Assembly (NCBI GenBank): GCA_016866875.1
Contig: VGKY01000001.1
Coordinates: 120,057 to 162,882 of the forward strand
Origin: Candidatus Peribacteria bacterium
GTDB lineage: Bacteria > Patescibacteriota > Gracilibacteria > Peribacterales > Peribacteraceae
DNA length: 42,826 bases
Reading direction: 5' to 3'
Both the position numbers and the translations under genes were made by a program. Shown one piece after another: positions 7,428-15,321 of this stretch. The notes under the pieces are model-generated. The model ran no database searches. It was not told where the DNA came from and saw only the letters and a list, made by a program, of their open reading frames with translations. The first letter of the stretch is position 1, and the number at the start of each line of letters is the position of its first letter.

Positions 7428-9599
7428 CTACAGACCCATGTCCGCGGCCACTCCTTTCATGGCTTCCAGGACGATGCCGACGAATTCATCGAGAGGGATG
7501 CCGATAAGCGGTTCACATTGCCTGATCTGCTCGCGGTCGACCTGTGCGGCGAACGACTTGTCCTTGAGCTTCTTCGTCACGCTCTTCACCTCGACATCGG
7601 CAATTTTCTTACTGGGACGAACGTACGTTACAGCGATGATGAAGCCCGTAAGCTCATCGACACAGTAGAGGCATTTTCGCAGCATGGTATCGAGCGGATA
7701 CTCAGCTCCGTATTTGCTCTGATAGTGCGCGCGGATATCGGCGAGCAGCTCACCGGGTGCTTTGATGGACTTCAGCAGGCGGTCGAGAGTATCGCCGCAG
7801 TGCGCCTCATAGTCTTTATCGAGCTTGTCCCAGTCGAGGTCATGGAGCATACCGGCAACCTTCCAGGTTTGCGGGTCGCCGCCGAATTTCTTGGCGAGCG
7901 CTTCCATAGCCGCACCCGTAGCCACGAGATGCGCTCGTGTTTGATCCGTGTGCTCCTCAAGGAGTCCGTGCGCGGCGGGCAGGAGGTGGCCGTAGTCGGC
8001 GTGTTGGAGGAGGGGGGTATCGGACGTTTGCATAGGAGACGGAGAAGATGAAGAGGATGAAGATGACGAAGAGGAATCCGTCTTTTTCGTCCTTTTCGTC
8101 GTTGTAGTCTTTTTCATCTCCGCAGGAGATTGCTTTTGCGAATTCAAGGGTTTCATCAGCGGGAACAGCACGACGTCTCGTAGGTTGCTCTGCTGCGTGA
8201 GGAGCGCGACGATGCGGTCGATGCCCATGCCCCAGCCCGAGCATGGAGGGCAGCCGTAGGAGAGTGCCGTGACGAAGTCGTCGTCTTTGCGATGCGCATC
8301 CTGATCTCCTCCGGCGGAGGCTTTTGCCTGCTGTGCAAACCGCTCGTCTTGATCCACCGGATCGATGAGCTCGCTATAGGCGTTGACGATTTCCCAGCCT
8401 CCGACGACGAGCTGGAAGCGGTCGGTCACCAGAGGATTTTCATCATTGCGTCGTGCAAGAGGGGAGAGGTCGATGGGGTGCCCTGTGATAAAGGTCGGCT
8501 GGATGAGCTTGGGACGGCTGACCTTTTTGTAGAGCTGGTCGATGAGATTGCCTCTTCCGAGTGTTTTCACATCGACATCGAGCTCGATCCACTTCTCCTT
8601 CATCGCACGGCGCAAGTCGTCCGCTGTCGTACATGCGTCGAAATCGATGCCACAGGATTGCAGGATCGCTTCGCGCAACGTCAGGCGTGGCCATGGCGGC
8701 TGGAAGTGTACTTCGGTGAGTTTCCCCTCACGGTCCGGAATCTTGACGGTTGTGGTGCCGAGCACTTCCTGCAGGAGAAACTGCAGCATCTGTTCGGTAA
8801 ACACCATGTTGCGCTGATAGTCCCAATAGGCCGCGTAGTGCTCCACCATGGTGAAGTCCTGGAGGTGCGAAGGATCCAAGCCTTCATTGCGAAAGACTCT
8901 TCCAAGCTCGAACACTCTGTCGAACCCTCCAACGAGACACTCTTTTAGGAACGTCTCTGGCGCGATCCTGAGGTAGACATCGAGGTCGTAGGCGGCGTGG
9001 TGCGTCTGAAATGGAGTCGCGAGCGCGCCCGATGCGGCGTTGGTGAGGATCGGTGTCTCCATCTCGAGAAATCCGTGCTGCCAGTAAAACTCCCGGAGCT
9101 TGCGTATGAAGTTGCTCCGAAACACGAAGCGATCGAACGTCGCGCGGTTGCTGAAGAGATCCAAGTACCGTTGCCTCCAGAGCGTTTCTTGATCGGCAAC
9201 GCCGTGCCACTTTTCCGGTGGCTGGCGCAGGGTTTTGCAAAGCATCTGCCACGAGCGTGCGAGAACCGTCGGTTCGCCTTTTTGGGTCGTGAAGCGCTCG
9301 CCCTCGATGCCGATGAAGTCCCCAAGATCCAGCGTTTTGAGCGCCTCCTTATAGGCATCTTTGCCCATGACATCTTCCTGCAAGAGGATCTGCATCCTGC
9401 CTGTGTGATCCTGTAGCTGACCGAAGGCCATCTTGCCCATGTCGCGCCAGAGCATCAGACGGCCGGCGACCTTTGTCGGTGTTTTTTCCTCGAGTGCAGC
9501 AATGTCTCCTGCGGTATGGGTGCGCTCGAAGCGGGACGCGTACGGGTGACCTCCGCGCTTGCGGAGCTCCGTGACTTTTCTGAGGCGGAAATCGTCCAT
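7428..9599 (-). CDS. lysS: Lysyl-tRNA synthetase fused to an HD-domain hydrolase
   Basis: From the ATG at 9599 the protein has 723 residues. The first ~490 are a class II LysRS: an OB-fold anticodon-binding region (VAGRLMLWRDMGKMAFGQLQD), motif 1 (GFLEMETPIL), motif 2 (FELGRVFRNEG) and motif 3 (GWGMGIDRI). A low-complexity linker of Lys/Thr then Ser follows (plus-strand 8040-8120). The last ~200 residues, from an internal ATG at 8033, are an HD domain: HTDQTRAHL, MLHDLDWD, AHYQSKY and CVDELTGF supply the metal ligands. The frame stays open upstream to 9818, but that part overlaps the divergent sulfotransferase and has no LysRS homology; 9641 is the other possible start. A -10 (TATGCT, 9613-9608) supports 9599. 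HD proteins of this type are usually separate; the fusion is unusual. Confidence 0.9.
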   Translation of the reverse strand: MDDFRLRKVTELRKRGGHPYASRFERTHTAGDIAALEEKTPTKVAGRLMLWRDMGKMAFGQLQDHTGRMQILLQEDVMGKDAYKEALKTLDLGDFIGIEGERFTTQKGEPTVLARSWQMLCKTLRQPPEKWHGVADQETLWRQRYLDLFSNRATFDRFVFRSNFIRKLREFYWQHGFLEMETPILTNAASGALATPFQTHHAAYDLDVYLRIAPETFLKECLVGGFDRVFELGRVFRNEGLDPSHLQDFTMVEHYAAYWDYQRNMVFTEQMLQFLLQEVLGTTTVKIPDREGKLTEVHFQPPWPRLTLREAILQSCGIDFDACTTADDLRRAMKEKWIELDVDVKTLGRGNLIDQLYKKVSRPKLIQPTFITGHPIDLSPLARRNDENPLVTDRFQLVVGGWEIVNAYSELIDPVDQDERFAQQAKASAGGDQDAHRKDDDFVTALSYGCPPCSGWGMGIDRIVALLTQQSNLRDVVLFPLMKPLNSQKQSPAEMKKTTTTKRTKKTDSSSSSSSSSSSPSPMQTSDTPLLQHADYGHLLPAAHGLLEEHTDQTRAHLVATGAAMEALAKKFGGDPQTWKVAGMLHDLDWDKLDKDYEAHCGDTLDRLLKSIKAPGELLADIRAHYQSKYGAEYPLDTMLRKCLYCVDELTGFIIAVTYVRPSKKIADVEVKSVTKKLKDKSFAAQVDREQIRQCEPLIGIPLDEFVGIVLEAMKGVAADMGL
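8080..8100 (-). repeat. KTKRTKK-coding dispersed repeat, copy in the LysRS-HD linker
   Basis: The minus strand differs by one base from the 21-bp core found in rplD and rplV. It encodes part of the Lys/Thr stretch of the linker and is followed by a poly-Ser stretch made of TCN-type codons. Confidence 0.7.
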
Positions 9600-9632
9600 G
9601 ACCGTAGCAGCATAGCTGAGCGATGAGCGATT

Positions 9633-10340
9633 ATGTATCATATCTTTCCTCTCCATTTCCTTCCCGTGGCTCTCCTTCTTCCCAAATCGCTCTTCATCCA
9701 TATCCCGAAAACCGGGGGAATGTGGGTGCGCAAGGCCATACGCAGCGCAGGGATCCTCACCGACGAAATCATTCCCACCGCGATGATCGGTGAAGATTGG
9801 CATGCGATGATGGGGCACGCGAGCCCGCTACAGCTTCACATCAGCGACCGCTTTCGGTTCGCGTTTGTGCGTCATCCTCTGAGCTTCTACCAGTCGTACT
9901 GGTGCTTCAAAATGCGCACGGGGTGGACGTCGGAACTCACATTCGATGTGCAGCACAGATCGGAGGATTTTGCGACATTCGTTCGTTCTGTGCTCAAGGC
10001 GAATCCCAGGGGATGGCTGACGCTCATGTACACGCGCAGTCTTGGAGAGCACTTCGATGCGGTGGAGTACATCGGGCGGACGGAGCGCCTTGCGGATGAT
10101 CTCGTGTGTGCACTGACACTTGCCGGTGAGACGTTTGACGAAGATGCGCTGCGCTCCACTTCCGCAGAGAATGTCGCGTCGAAGCATCCCGAGTGGGCAG
10201 AGCGTTGTCAGTACTCCGATGCACTACGCGCAGAGGTTTGCGGGGTGGAACATCGAATCATGGAACATTTTGGCTATGGAGAGCGTGTTATCCAGCACAT
10301 GGATACCATAGTGCAGTCCGGCGCGGTGTCTATCACCTAG
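9633..10340 (+). CDS. Sulfotransferase family protein
   Basis: A 235-residue protein with the two PAPS-binding signatures of carbohydrate sulfotransferases: the 5'-phosphosulfate loop IHIPKTGGMWVRKAI (about residues 23-37 from this start) and the 3'-phosphate motif FAFVRHPLSFYQSYW (~75-89). It should move a sulfo group from PAPS to a glycan or other acceptor. The ATG at 9633 adds a short hydrophobic N-terminus; an in-frame GTG at 9666 sits after a C/T-rich run like those in front of other genes here and would give the more usual N-terminus, so the start is open. It is divergent from lysS, 33 bases apart, and is followed by genes for a nucleotidyltransferase and an APS-kinase-like protein, which could make its donor. 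Confidence 0.8.
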   Translation: MYHIFPLHFLPVALLLPKSLFIHIPKTGGMWVRKAIRSAGILTDEIIPTAMIGEDWHAMMGHASPLQLHISDRFRFAFVRHPLSFYQSYWCFKMRTGWTSELTFDVQHRSEDFATFVRSVLKANPRGWLTLMYTRSLGEHFDAVEYIGRTERLADDLVCALTLAGETFDEDALRSTSAENVASKHPEWAERCQYSDALRAEVCGVEHRIMEHFGYGERVIQHMDTIVQSGAVSIT

Positions 10341-10362
10341 CGCCACATCATGGGATATTCGT

Positions 10363-10368
10363 GATAGT
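10363..10368 (+). promoter_or_regulatory. Possible -10 for the nucleotidyltransferase gene
   Basis: GATAGT ends 8 bases before the ATG at 10377 in the 36-base gap after the sulfotransferase gene. No good -35 is seen. Confidence 0.25.
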
Positions 10369-10376
10369 GTTTTGCC

Positions 10377-10760
10377 ATGGGTAGTACCACTGGCGTTTTC
10401 ATCGGCCGCTTTCAACCATTTCATGAGGGGCATCGACGGTGCATAGAACACATTCTCTCCGAGCGCGACCGTTGTATCATCCTCGTCCGTGCAACCGAAC
10501 CGAGCGAGAAAAATCCCATTGCAGCCGCGGAGCGTATCGCGATGATCCGCGCACATTTTCCCGATTCTACTCGCGTCGAAATCCTTACGATGAACGATCC
10601 GGGTGCCGATCTCTCGGTCTACATCGGGCGTGATGTTGGCTATGATCTCATCGCATTGGACGCTCGTACAGAAGCCATTTCTGCAACAGACCTTCGGCGA
10701 CAGCTCTATGAACGCGCAGGAAAATCGTACGATCCTGCAACCCCACGCCACGTGCGCTAA
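10377..10760 (+). CDS. Small nucleotidyltransferase (NadM/cytidylyltransferase-like)
   Basis: A 127-residue protein with the HxGH nucleotidyltransferase motif near its start (GRFQPFHEGHRRCIEHIL, residues ~10-27), followed by ATEPSEKNPIAAAERIAMI and a C-terminal ISATDLRRQLYE that resembles the ISST-type signature of this fold. The layout is that of archaeal-type NMN adenylyltransferase or a CTP:phospho-alcohol cytidylyltransferase, but it is shorter than most NadM proteins (about 170). ATP sulfurylase shares the fold and the next gene is an APS-kinase-like protein, so a role in sulfate activation is a possible but untested alternative. It is followed after 2 bases by the kinase gene, which implies tight co-expression. 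Confidence 0.75.
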   Translation: MGSTTGVFIGRFQPFHEGHRRCIEHILSERDRCIILVRATEPSEKNPIAAAERIAMIRAHFPDSTRVEILTMNDPGADLSVYIGRDVGYDLIALDARTEAISATDLRRQLYERAGKSYDPATPRHVR

Positions 10761-10762
10761 TC

Positions 10763-11305
10763 GTGACTGCACCTTTTCCCATCATCTGGCTCACGGGAAA
10801 TTCCGGCGCGGGCAAGACGACGCTTGCGAAGTTTGCTCAGATGCATTTTCGCCTCGACGTGCAGGAGGAACGTCTGCTCCACCATCGCATGGTCGTGCTT
10901 GACGGCGACGAGATGCGCGCGTCGATTTCCACAGAAGAGTCGCTGACCCCAGAGGATCGCCGCCGTCACAATCTTCGCGTTGCACGCCTTGCAAAAGTCT
11001 TGCAGTCACAAGGGTTCCTCGTCGTCGTCGCGGTCATCGCGCCGTTTCGAGAGGTGCGCGATGAGATCGACGCGATCTGCACCCCGCGTTGGATCTACAT
11101 CGAGCGCAGCGGCCTCGGTGCTCCCGACCGTCCCTACGAGCCGCCGCTTCAGCCTGATGCGGTGATCTGCACGGACACAGGATCTGTTGGGGAACACGTG
11201 GGGGAATTCATAGAATTGATCAAATTATTTGTTCAAGATAATCATCAAGGAAGAGCCAAAAATGAGAATTGTAATCCAAAAATTATTCCATGCAGAATTG
11301 CCTGA
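10763..11305 (+). CDS. cysC: Adenylylsulfate kinase-like P-loop protein
   Basis: A 180-residue P-loop kinase. GNSGAGKTT (residues ~12-20) is the Walker A loop; DGDEMRASI (~50-58) matches the APS-binding DGDNxR segment; RRRHNLRVARLAKVLQSQG (~68-86) matches the RIGEVAKLFADAG helix of CysC; and VIAPFREVRDEI (~91-102) matches the SPF.DR segment. The expected reaction is APS + ATP to PAPS + ADP. The start is GTG, 2 bases after the previous stop. The 3' end is AT-rich and overlaps the next gene by 44 bases in another frame. Assignment to the APS kinase family is good; true specificity is inferred partly from the nearby sulfotransferase. Confidence 0.75.
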   Translation: MTAPFPIIWLTGNSGAGKTTLAKFAQMHFRLDVQEERLLHHRMVVLDGDEMRASISTEESLTPEDRRRHNLRVARLAKVLQSQGFLVVVAVIAPFREVRDEIDAICTPRWIYIERSGLGAPDRPYEPPLQPDAVICTDTGSVGEHVGEFIELIKLFVQDNHQGRAKNENCNPKIIPCRIA

Positions 11306-12635
11306 CTTTGATGCAGACTTTCTCCATACCACTATACGCATAGCCCTTCGTCCATCGGTCGCATATTGGTGTGTGCTCTGCATGGCAGTGTTGATCGTTG
11401 CAGAGTTGGGGAGTTTGGCCACGCTGTCTCTACTTCACAAGCGATGGATTACCTATGCGGATTTCCCTGCGTTACACACGCAGCAGAACGGAGAAACCTT
11501 GACGTTGCCGGATGGTTCCAACACAGATTCTCAATCATTTTTTGGAGGGGTTCCCACATATCTGCATCCCTATCTTGGATTTACCCTCAAGCCCCGCACG
11601 GAAGTTGTGGGTGGTGGGCGCAGCATTGCACTGGAGGCATTCGGGTTTTTTCCCGCATCGGGAGAAATCGTCTTGCAAAAAGAGGAGAGCGAGATCGTCG
11701 TCGGAATTCTTGGAGGATCCCTTGCCCAAAATTTCATCATTGGTGGAAATGGCGGGAAGGCTCTTGCAGAAACACTCTTGAAAGATCCTCGCTTTGCAGG
11801 GAAGCACATCCGTTTTACATCCATGGCGTCGGGGGGTTACAAAGAACCGCAGCATCTCCTCGCGTTGAATTATTTTTTGTCGCTGGGTGCGCAGTTCGAT
11901 ATCGTCATCAACCTCAGCGGATTCAATGAAGTGACACTGCCCTTTCGTGAAAACATTCCCGCCGGGCTTCACCCTCTGTATCCCAGAAGTTGGCAGCTGC
12001 TTGCCGGAGGACTTTCTCATGAAAAGCTATCCGTGATCGGGCGTATAGCCATGCTTCGCGACTCACAGCAGCGCAATACTCTGTACGCATCATGGCACCC
12101 ATGTGATTGGAGCGCTGCCTGTACGCTCACGTTCTTTGTTCGGGGCAGGTACATCCATCAGCAGATCCATCGTCTCAATGCCGATCTCATCCTCCACACA
12201 GTTCCTAACAACACTTCCCCCATATTTGCAGGGCCTCCTATGGGAAGATCCGGTACAGGAAGCGCTCTTCGGGAAATTGTTGCCACCTGGAAAAACAGCG
12301 CCATGCTCATAGAAGATCTCGGCAGATCCCGCGGATTTCGCACATTTACTTTCCTTCAGCCCAGTCCGTACATAGGAGGGAAGCCCCTCTCCGCACAGGA
12401 GCGCGCCATCCTGGAGTTTGGAGGCTGGTCGGATCGTTACTCCAAGCAAGGCTATCCTGCTCTTCAGGAAGCAGTTCGATCCTTGCGTGAGGAGGGATAC
12501 ACCGCCACGGATTTATCGAACGTATTCTCGGTGCATCCGGAGACGCTCTATGTGGATAGCTGTTGCCATGTGGGAGCCGAGGGCGATCGCATACTTGCGA
12601 AAGCGATGGGTAGAGGGATCCTGCGCGACTGGTAA
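11262..12635 (+). CDS. Membrane-anchored SGNH-hydrolase-like protein
   Basis: From the ATG at 11262 the protein has 457 residues. One transmembrane segment lies near residues ~33-58 (SVAYWCVLCMAVLIVAEL), and the rest is extracytoplasmic. SGNH-like blocks can be matched: GILGGSLAQNF (block I, GGS in place of GDS), MASGGYKEPQ (Gly), NLSGFNEV (Asn in GxN) and DSCCHVGAEGDRILA near the C-terminus (D and H). Such proteins act as acyl esterases or O-acetyl-transfer partners on surface glycans. The start overlaps cysC by 44 bases; an upstream in-frame ATT/ATG region from 11229 is possible, but 11262 has GGAAGAG 7 bases upstream, one of the few Shine-Dalgarno-like sequences in this window. Confidence 0.7.
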   Translation: MRIVIQKLFHAELPDFDADFLHTTIRIALRPSVAYWCVLCMAVLIVAELGSLATLSLLHKRWITYADFPALHTQQNGETLTLPDGSNTDSQSFFGGVPTYLHPYLGFTLKPRTEVVGGGRSIALEAFGFFPASGEIVLQKEESEIVVGILGGSLAQNFIIGGNGGKALAETLLKDPRFAGKHIRFTSMASGGYKEPQHLLALNYFLSLGAQFDIVINLSGFNEVTLPFRENIPAGLHPLYPRSWQLLAGGLSHEKLSVIGRIAMLRDSQQRNTLYASWHPCDWSAACTLTFFVRGRYIHQQIHRLNADLILHTVPNNTSPIFAGPPMGRSGTGSALREIVATWKNSAMLIEDLGRSRGFRTFTFLQPSPYIGGKPLSAQERAILEFGGWSDRYSKQGYPALQEAVRSLREEGYTATDLSNVFSVHPETLYVDSCCHVGAEGDRILAKAMGRGILRDW

Positions 12636-12649
12636 CTCCGGCTTTTTGT

Positions 12650-12678
12650 TTGACGCGGAGTGTACAAACCCCCACAAT
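12650..12678 (+). promoter_or_regulatory. Promoter of the rplC ribosomal operon
   Basis: TTGACG (12650-12655) and CACAAT (12673-12678) are separated by 17 bases, the ideal spacing. Transcription would start near 12685 and leave a leader of about 59 bases before rplC. It is the only unit start here for which a clear leader is predicted. Confidence 0.55.
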
Positions 12679-12696
12679 GCTCCGGCTTACGTTCCA

Positions 12697-12725
12697 GTCT
12701 GACGCCCCGTAGGGACCAATCAGAC
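12697..12725 (+). promoter_or_regulatory. Hairpin in the rplC leader
   Basis: GTCTGA (12697-12702) pairs with TCAGAC (12720-12725), and an inner CCC/GGG pair (12705-12708 with 12712-12714) stacks inside. It lies between the promoter and rplC. By analogy with the L4-controlled S10 leader it could be a ribosomal-protein regulatory site, but no known leader family was matched. Confidence 0.4.
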
Positions 12726-12743
12726 CCACTGAACCTCCAAGCT

Positions 12744-13349
12744 ATGTCAGGTCTTATCGCCCGCAAACTCGGCATGTCTCGCGTGTTCCTCGATGGAGCG
12801 GCTGTGGCTGTGACGTACTTGCGCGTGGAGCCCAACGTCATCGTTCGGCTGAAGAACGCAGAGAAGGATGGCTACAATGCCATCATCCTGGGAATTGGCT
12901 TAAAGAAGGTCAAAACACGAAAAGGAAAGGAATTGCAGAAGTTTGCCGTCATGAAGGAATGGAAGGTGCAGTCCCTTGATGGACTCAGCACCGGCGCCAC
13001 GGTCACTGCCGAGAGCGTTCCGGAGAAGTCCCTCGTCACGATCACGGGTGTGAGCAAGGGAAAGGGGTTCCAGGGCACCATCAAGCGTCACCACTTCGGA
13101 GGAGGCCCCGCTTCGCACGGATCGCACTTCAAGCGTGAGCCGGGATCCGTAGGTATGAGAGAAATGCCCGGACGCATCCATAAAGGCAAGCGCATGGCCG
13201 GTCACATGGGTAACGAACAGGTGACGGTGCATGGTCGCCCCGTTGTCGTATGCGATAAGGAGAAGGGTGTTCTCGCCGTTAAAGGACCGGTTCCGGGCCC
13301 CAATGGTTCGGCCGTTTACCTCACTGTTGAATCCCAGCCCTCCGCATGA
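12744..13349 (+). CDS. rplC: Ribosomal protein uL3
   Basis: A 201-residue L3 of normal length, beginning MSGLIARKLGMSRVF. The conserved loop that reaches the peptidyl-transferase centre is present (GKGFQGTIKRHHFGGGPASHGS, and GRIHKGKRMAGHMGNEQVTV nearby; each shown in part). His replaces the Gln that is methylated by PrmB in E. coli (MAGHMG against MAGQMG). The longer open frame from 12660 is ruled out because it would include the promoter. It is the first gene of this operon, where rpsJ would be expected in most bacteria. Its TGA stop overlaps the rplD start as ATGA. Confidence 0.97.
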   Translation: MSGLIARKLGMSRVFLDGAAVAVTYLRVEPNVIVRLKNAEKDGYNAIILGIGLKKVKTRKGKELQKFAVMKEWKVQSLDGLSTGATVTAESVPEKSLVTITGVSKGKGFQGTIKRHHFGGGPASHGSHFKREPGSVGMREMPGRIHKGKRMAGHMGNEQVTVHGRPVVVCDKEKGVLAVKGPVPGPNGSAVYLTVESQPSA

Positions 13350-14110
13350 AGATCGATGTCTACACCGCAACCGGCACGAAGAAGGGATCCGTTGAGCTTC
13401 CGGAGGCGCTCTTCGGGGCAACGATCAATGCAAGTCTGATGCACCAGGCTGTGGTGCTGCAGCGCAGCAACCGCCGCCGTTCCATTGCCCATGCGAAAAA
13501 CCGCTCTGAGGTTGTCGGATCCACCAAGAAACTCTTCCAGCAAAAGCATACGGGTCGCGCTCGTCGCGGTCCTGGCCGCTCGCCGCTGCTGCGTGGAGGA
13601 GGAAAGGCATTCGGTCCACGATCGGAAAGGAATTTCCGCAAGGACATGCCAAAAAATATGATGCGTGGCGCTCTGTGTTCCGCACTTTCCGCTCAGGCCA
13701 AGGCCGGCGCGATCGTCGGACTGGAAAGCTACCCTGATGCTGTGAAGACGAAGGATGCTGCTGTCTGCCTGGAGAAGATGAGCCTCGTACTCGGGAAGAG
13801 CATTCTCATCGTCACCTCCGGTCGTCATCGGGGCATCGCGCTCTCTACGAGAAACATTCCCGGAGTTCGCGCAGTCTCCGCAGCCTACCTCAACACGGAA
13901 GATGTGCTCCTGGCTCGCAACATCGTGTTCCTCGTCGACGCTCTTGCGGAGGCGGAAAAGCTCTTTGGTGGCAAGAAGGACCGGACGGAGAGAGCGGTAA
14001 AAGAGACGTCGGTTGTCGCCTCTGAGAAGATCATCCAAAAGACGGAGAAGACGAAGAGGACGAAAAAGACGAAAGCCTCCGAGAATTCTTCAGCATCTAC
14101 CCCCTCTTAG
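13346..14110 (+). CDS. rplD: Ribosomal protein uL4 with low-complexity tail
   Basis: A 254-residue L4; most L4 proteins have ~200-210. The conserved core includes the exit-tunnel loop (GRARRGPGRSPLLRGGGKAFGP, residues ~68-89, shown in two parts by its ends GRARRG and KAFGP) and the C-terminal RNLVFLVD-like segment. The last ~40 residues (from about 215) are a Lys/Thr/Ser tail that contains the KTKRTKKTK repeat sequence at 14047-14073. It overlaps rplC by 4 bases. Confidence 0.96.
   Translation: MKIDVYTATGTKKGSVELPEALFGATINASLMHQAVVLQRSNRRRSIAHAKNRSEVVGSTKKLFQQKHTGRARRGPGRSPLLRGGGKAFGPRSERNFRKDMPKNMMRGALCSALSAQAKAGAIVGLESYPDAVKTKDAAVCLEKMSLVLGKSILIVTSGRHRGIALSTRNIPGVRAVSAAYLNTEDVLLARNIVFLVDALAEAEKLFGGKKDRTERAVKETSVVASEKIIQKTEKTKRTKKTKASENSSASTPS
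14050..14070 (+). repeat. KTKRTKK-coding dispersed repeat, copy in rplD
   Basis: This 21-bp sequence, beginning GACGAAGAGGACGAAAAAGA, is identical to 16044-16064 in rplV. It lies in the 3' tail of rplD, outside the conserved L4 domain. Confidence 0.8.
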
Positions 14111-14129
14111 TTCTCAATTTTCCTCATCC

Positions 14130-14432
14130 ATGGAACTTTCTCGCGTCATCCTCGGCAGCATCGTCACAGAGAAAGCAGAGCGCCTGAAGGCCGCAGGGAA
14201 GACCTATACGTTGAAGGTCGCCCACGGGGCTACGAAGGTTGATGTCCGCAAGGCACTCAAGGAGTTCTACGACACTGATGTGACAAACGTCCGCGTCCTG
14301 CGTACGCGCCCCAAAACTCGTGTGATCGGGCAGGGGAAGGTGATGGAGAAGCGCCACGCTATGAAGAAAGTGATGGTTACCCTCGCTGCAGGGAGCAAAC
14401 CCCTTGATCTCGCCGCATTCACCAAACGCTAA
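14130..14432 (+). CDS. rplW: Ribosomal protein uL23
   Basis: A 100-residue L23 starting MELSRVILGSIVTEKAERL, which matches the family N-terminus. The longer open frame from 14013 is rejected because it lies inside rplD and is only Arg-rich noise. The C-terminal half has KKVMVTLAAGSK, the usual strand before the end. L23 lines the exit-tunnel mouth where trigger factor and SRP dock. The leader is C/T-rich (TTTTCCTCATCC) with no Shine-Dalgarno. Confidence 0.96.
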   Translation: MELSRVILGSIVTEKAERLKAAGKTYTLKVAHGATKVDVRKALKEFYDTDVTNVRVLRTRPKTRVIGQGKVMEKRHAMKKVMVTLAAGSKPLDLAAFTKR

Positions 14433-14434
14433 TC

Positions 14435-15280
14435 ATGCCTATGAAGCAGTGCCGCCCAACGACTCCCGCACGACGTCAGATGACGATCGCGGACTTCTCT
14501 GGCCTGAGCAAGAAGCGTCCGGAGAAGGGCTTGAGCCATGGAAAGCAGCGCATTTCCGGTCGCGGCAGCGGTGGCAGGGTACGGGTTCGTCACCGTGGCG
14601 GAGGACACAAGAGACTCTTCCGTTTCATCGATTTCAAGCGCAGGGGCAAGATGGGCGTTCCGGGGACCGTTGCGTCGCTCGAGTACGATCCCAACCGCTC
14701 CTCACGCATTGCCCTCGTGCACTACCGTGACGGAGAGAAGCGCTACATCCTCGCCCCCGAAGGTCTGTCTGTTGGCGATACGGTTGTCTCAGCCGAGCGC
14801 ACCAAGGTGAAGGTTGGTAACTGCATGCAACTCAGGCACATCCCGGTGGGGTACAAGATCCACAACCTCGAGGTCACCCTCGGCCGCGGCGGTCAGATCG
14901 TCCGCTCTGCGGGCACGTCAGCCACGCTCGTCGGTGTCGATGAGCCCTACGCCATCGTGGAGCTTCCGAGCGGTGAGATCAGGCGTTTGCGGGCAGACTG
15001 CATCGCCACGATCGGTACCGTCAGCAACCCTGAGCACAACCTCATCACGATCGGCAAGGCCGGACGTATGCGCTGGCTCGGTAAGAAGCCGCAGGTGCTC
15101 GGTAAGTCCATGAACGCCGTCGATCACCCGCATGGAGGTGGAGAAGGGCACAGCCCGATTGGTCTCAAGCATCCGAAGACTCCGTGGGGCAAGCCTGCTC
15201 TCGGTGTCCGAACGCGTCGAAAGAAGAAATCGCTTGCCCACGTCCTGCGTCCCCGTACCAAGAAGCGCAGGAAGAAGTAA
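14435..15280 (+). CDS. rplB: Ribosomal protein uL2
   Basis: A 281-residue L2 of normal length (~275). The peptidyl-transferase-associated loop [12 protein letters not shown] (residues ~228-239) carries the essential His, and the [18 protein letters not shown] region near residues 43-59 is the usual basic N-terminal part. It starts 2 bases after rplW, with no Shine-Dalgarno. The C-terminus [10 protein letters not shown] is normal. Confidence 0.97.
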   Translation: MPMKQCRPTTPARRQMTIADFSGLSKKRPEKGLSHGKQRISGRGSGGRVRVRHRGGGHKRLFRFIDFKRRGKMGVPGTVASLEYDPNRSSRIALVHYRDGEKRYILAPEGLSVGDTVVSAERTKVKVGNCMQLRHIPVGYKIHNLEVTLGRGGQIVRSAGTSATLVGVDEPYAIVELPSGEIRRLRADCIATIGTVSNPEHNLITIGKAGRMRWLGKKPQVLGKSMNAVDHPHGGGEGHSPIGLKHPKTPWGKPALGVRTRRKKKSLAHVLRPRTKKRRKK

Positions 15281-15321
15281 TCTTGTCTTCCATTTTTCCA
15301 TTTTTCACTCCTCAATTCCCA

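Noticed and set aside
9600-9818. N-terminal extension of the LysRS-HD frame
   Set aside because: It overlaps the divergent sulfotransferase gene, has no LysRS similarity, and a -10-like box supports the start at 9599.
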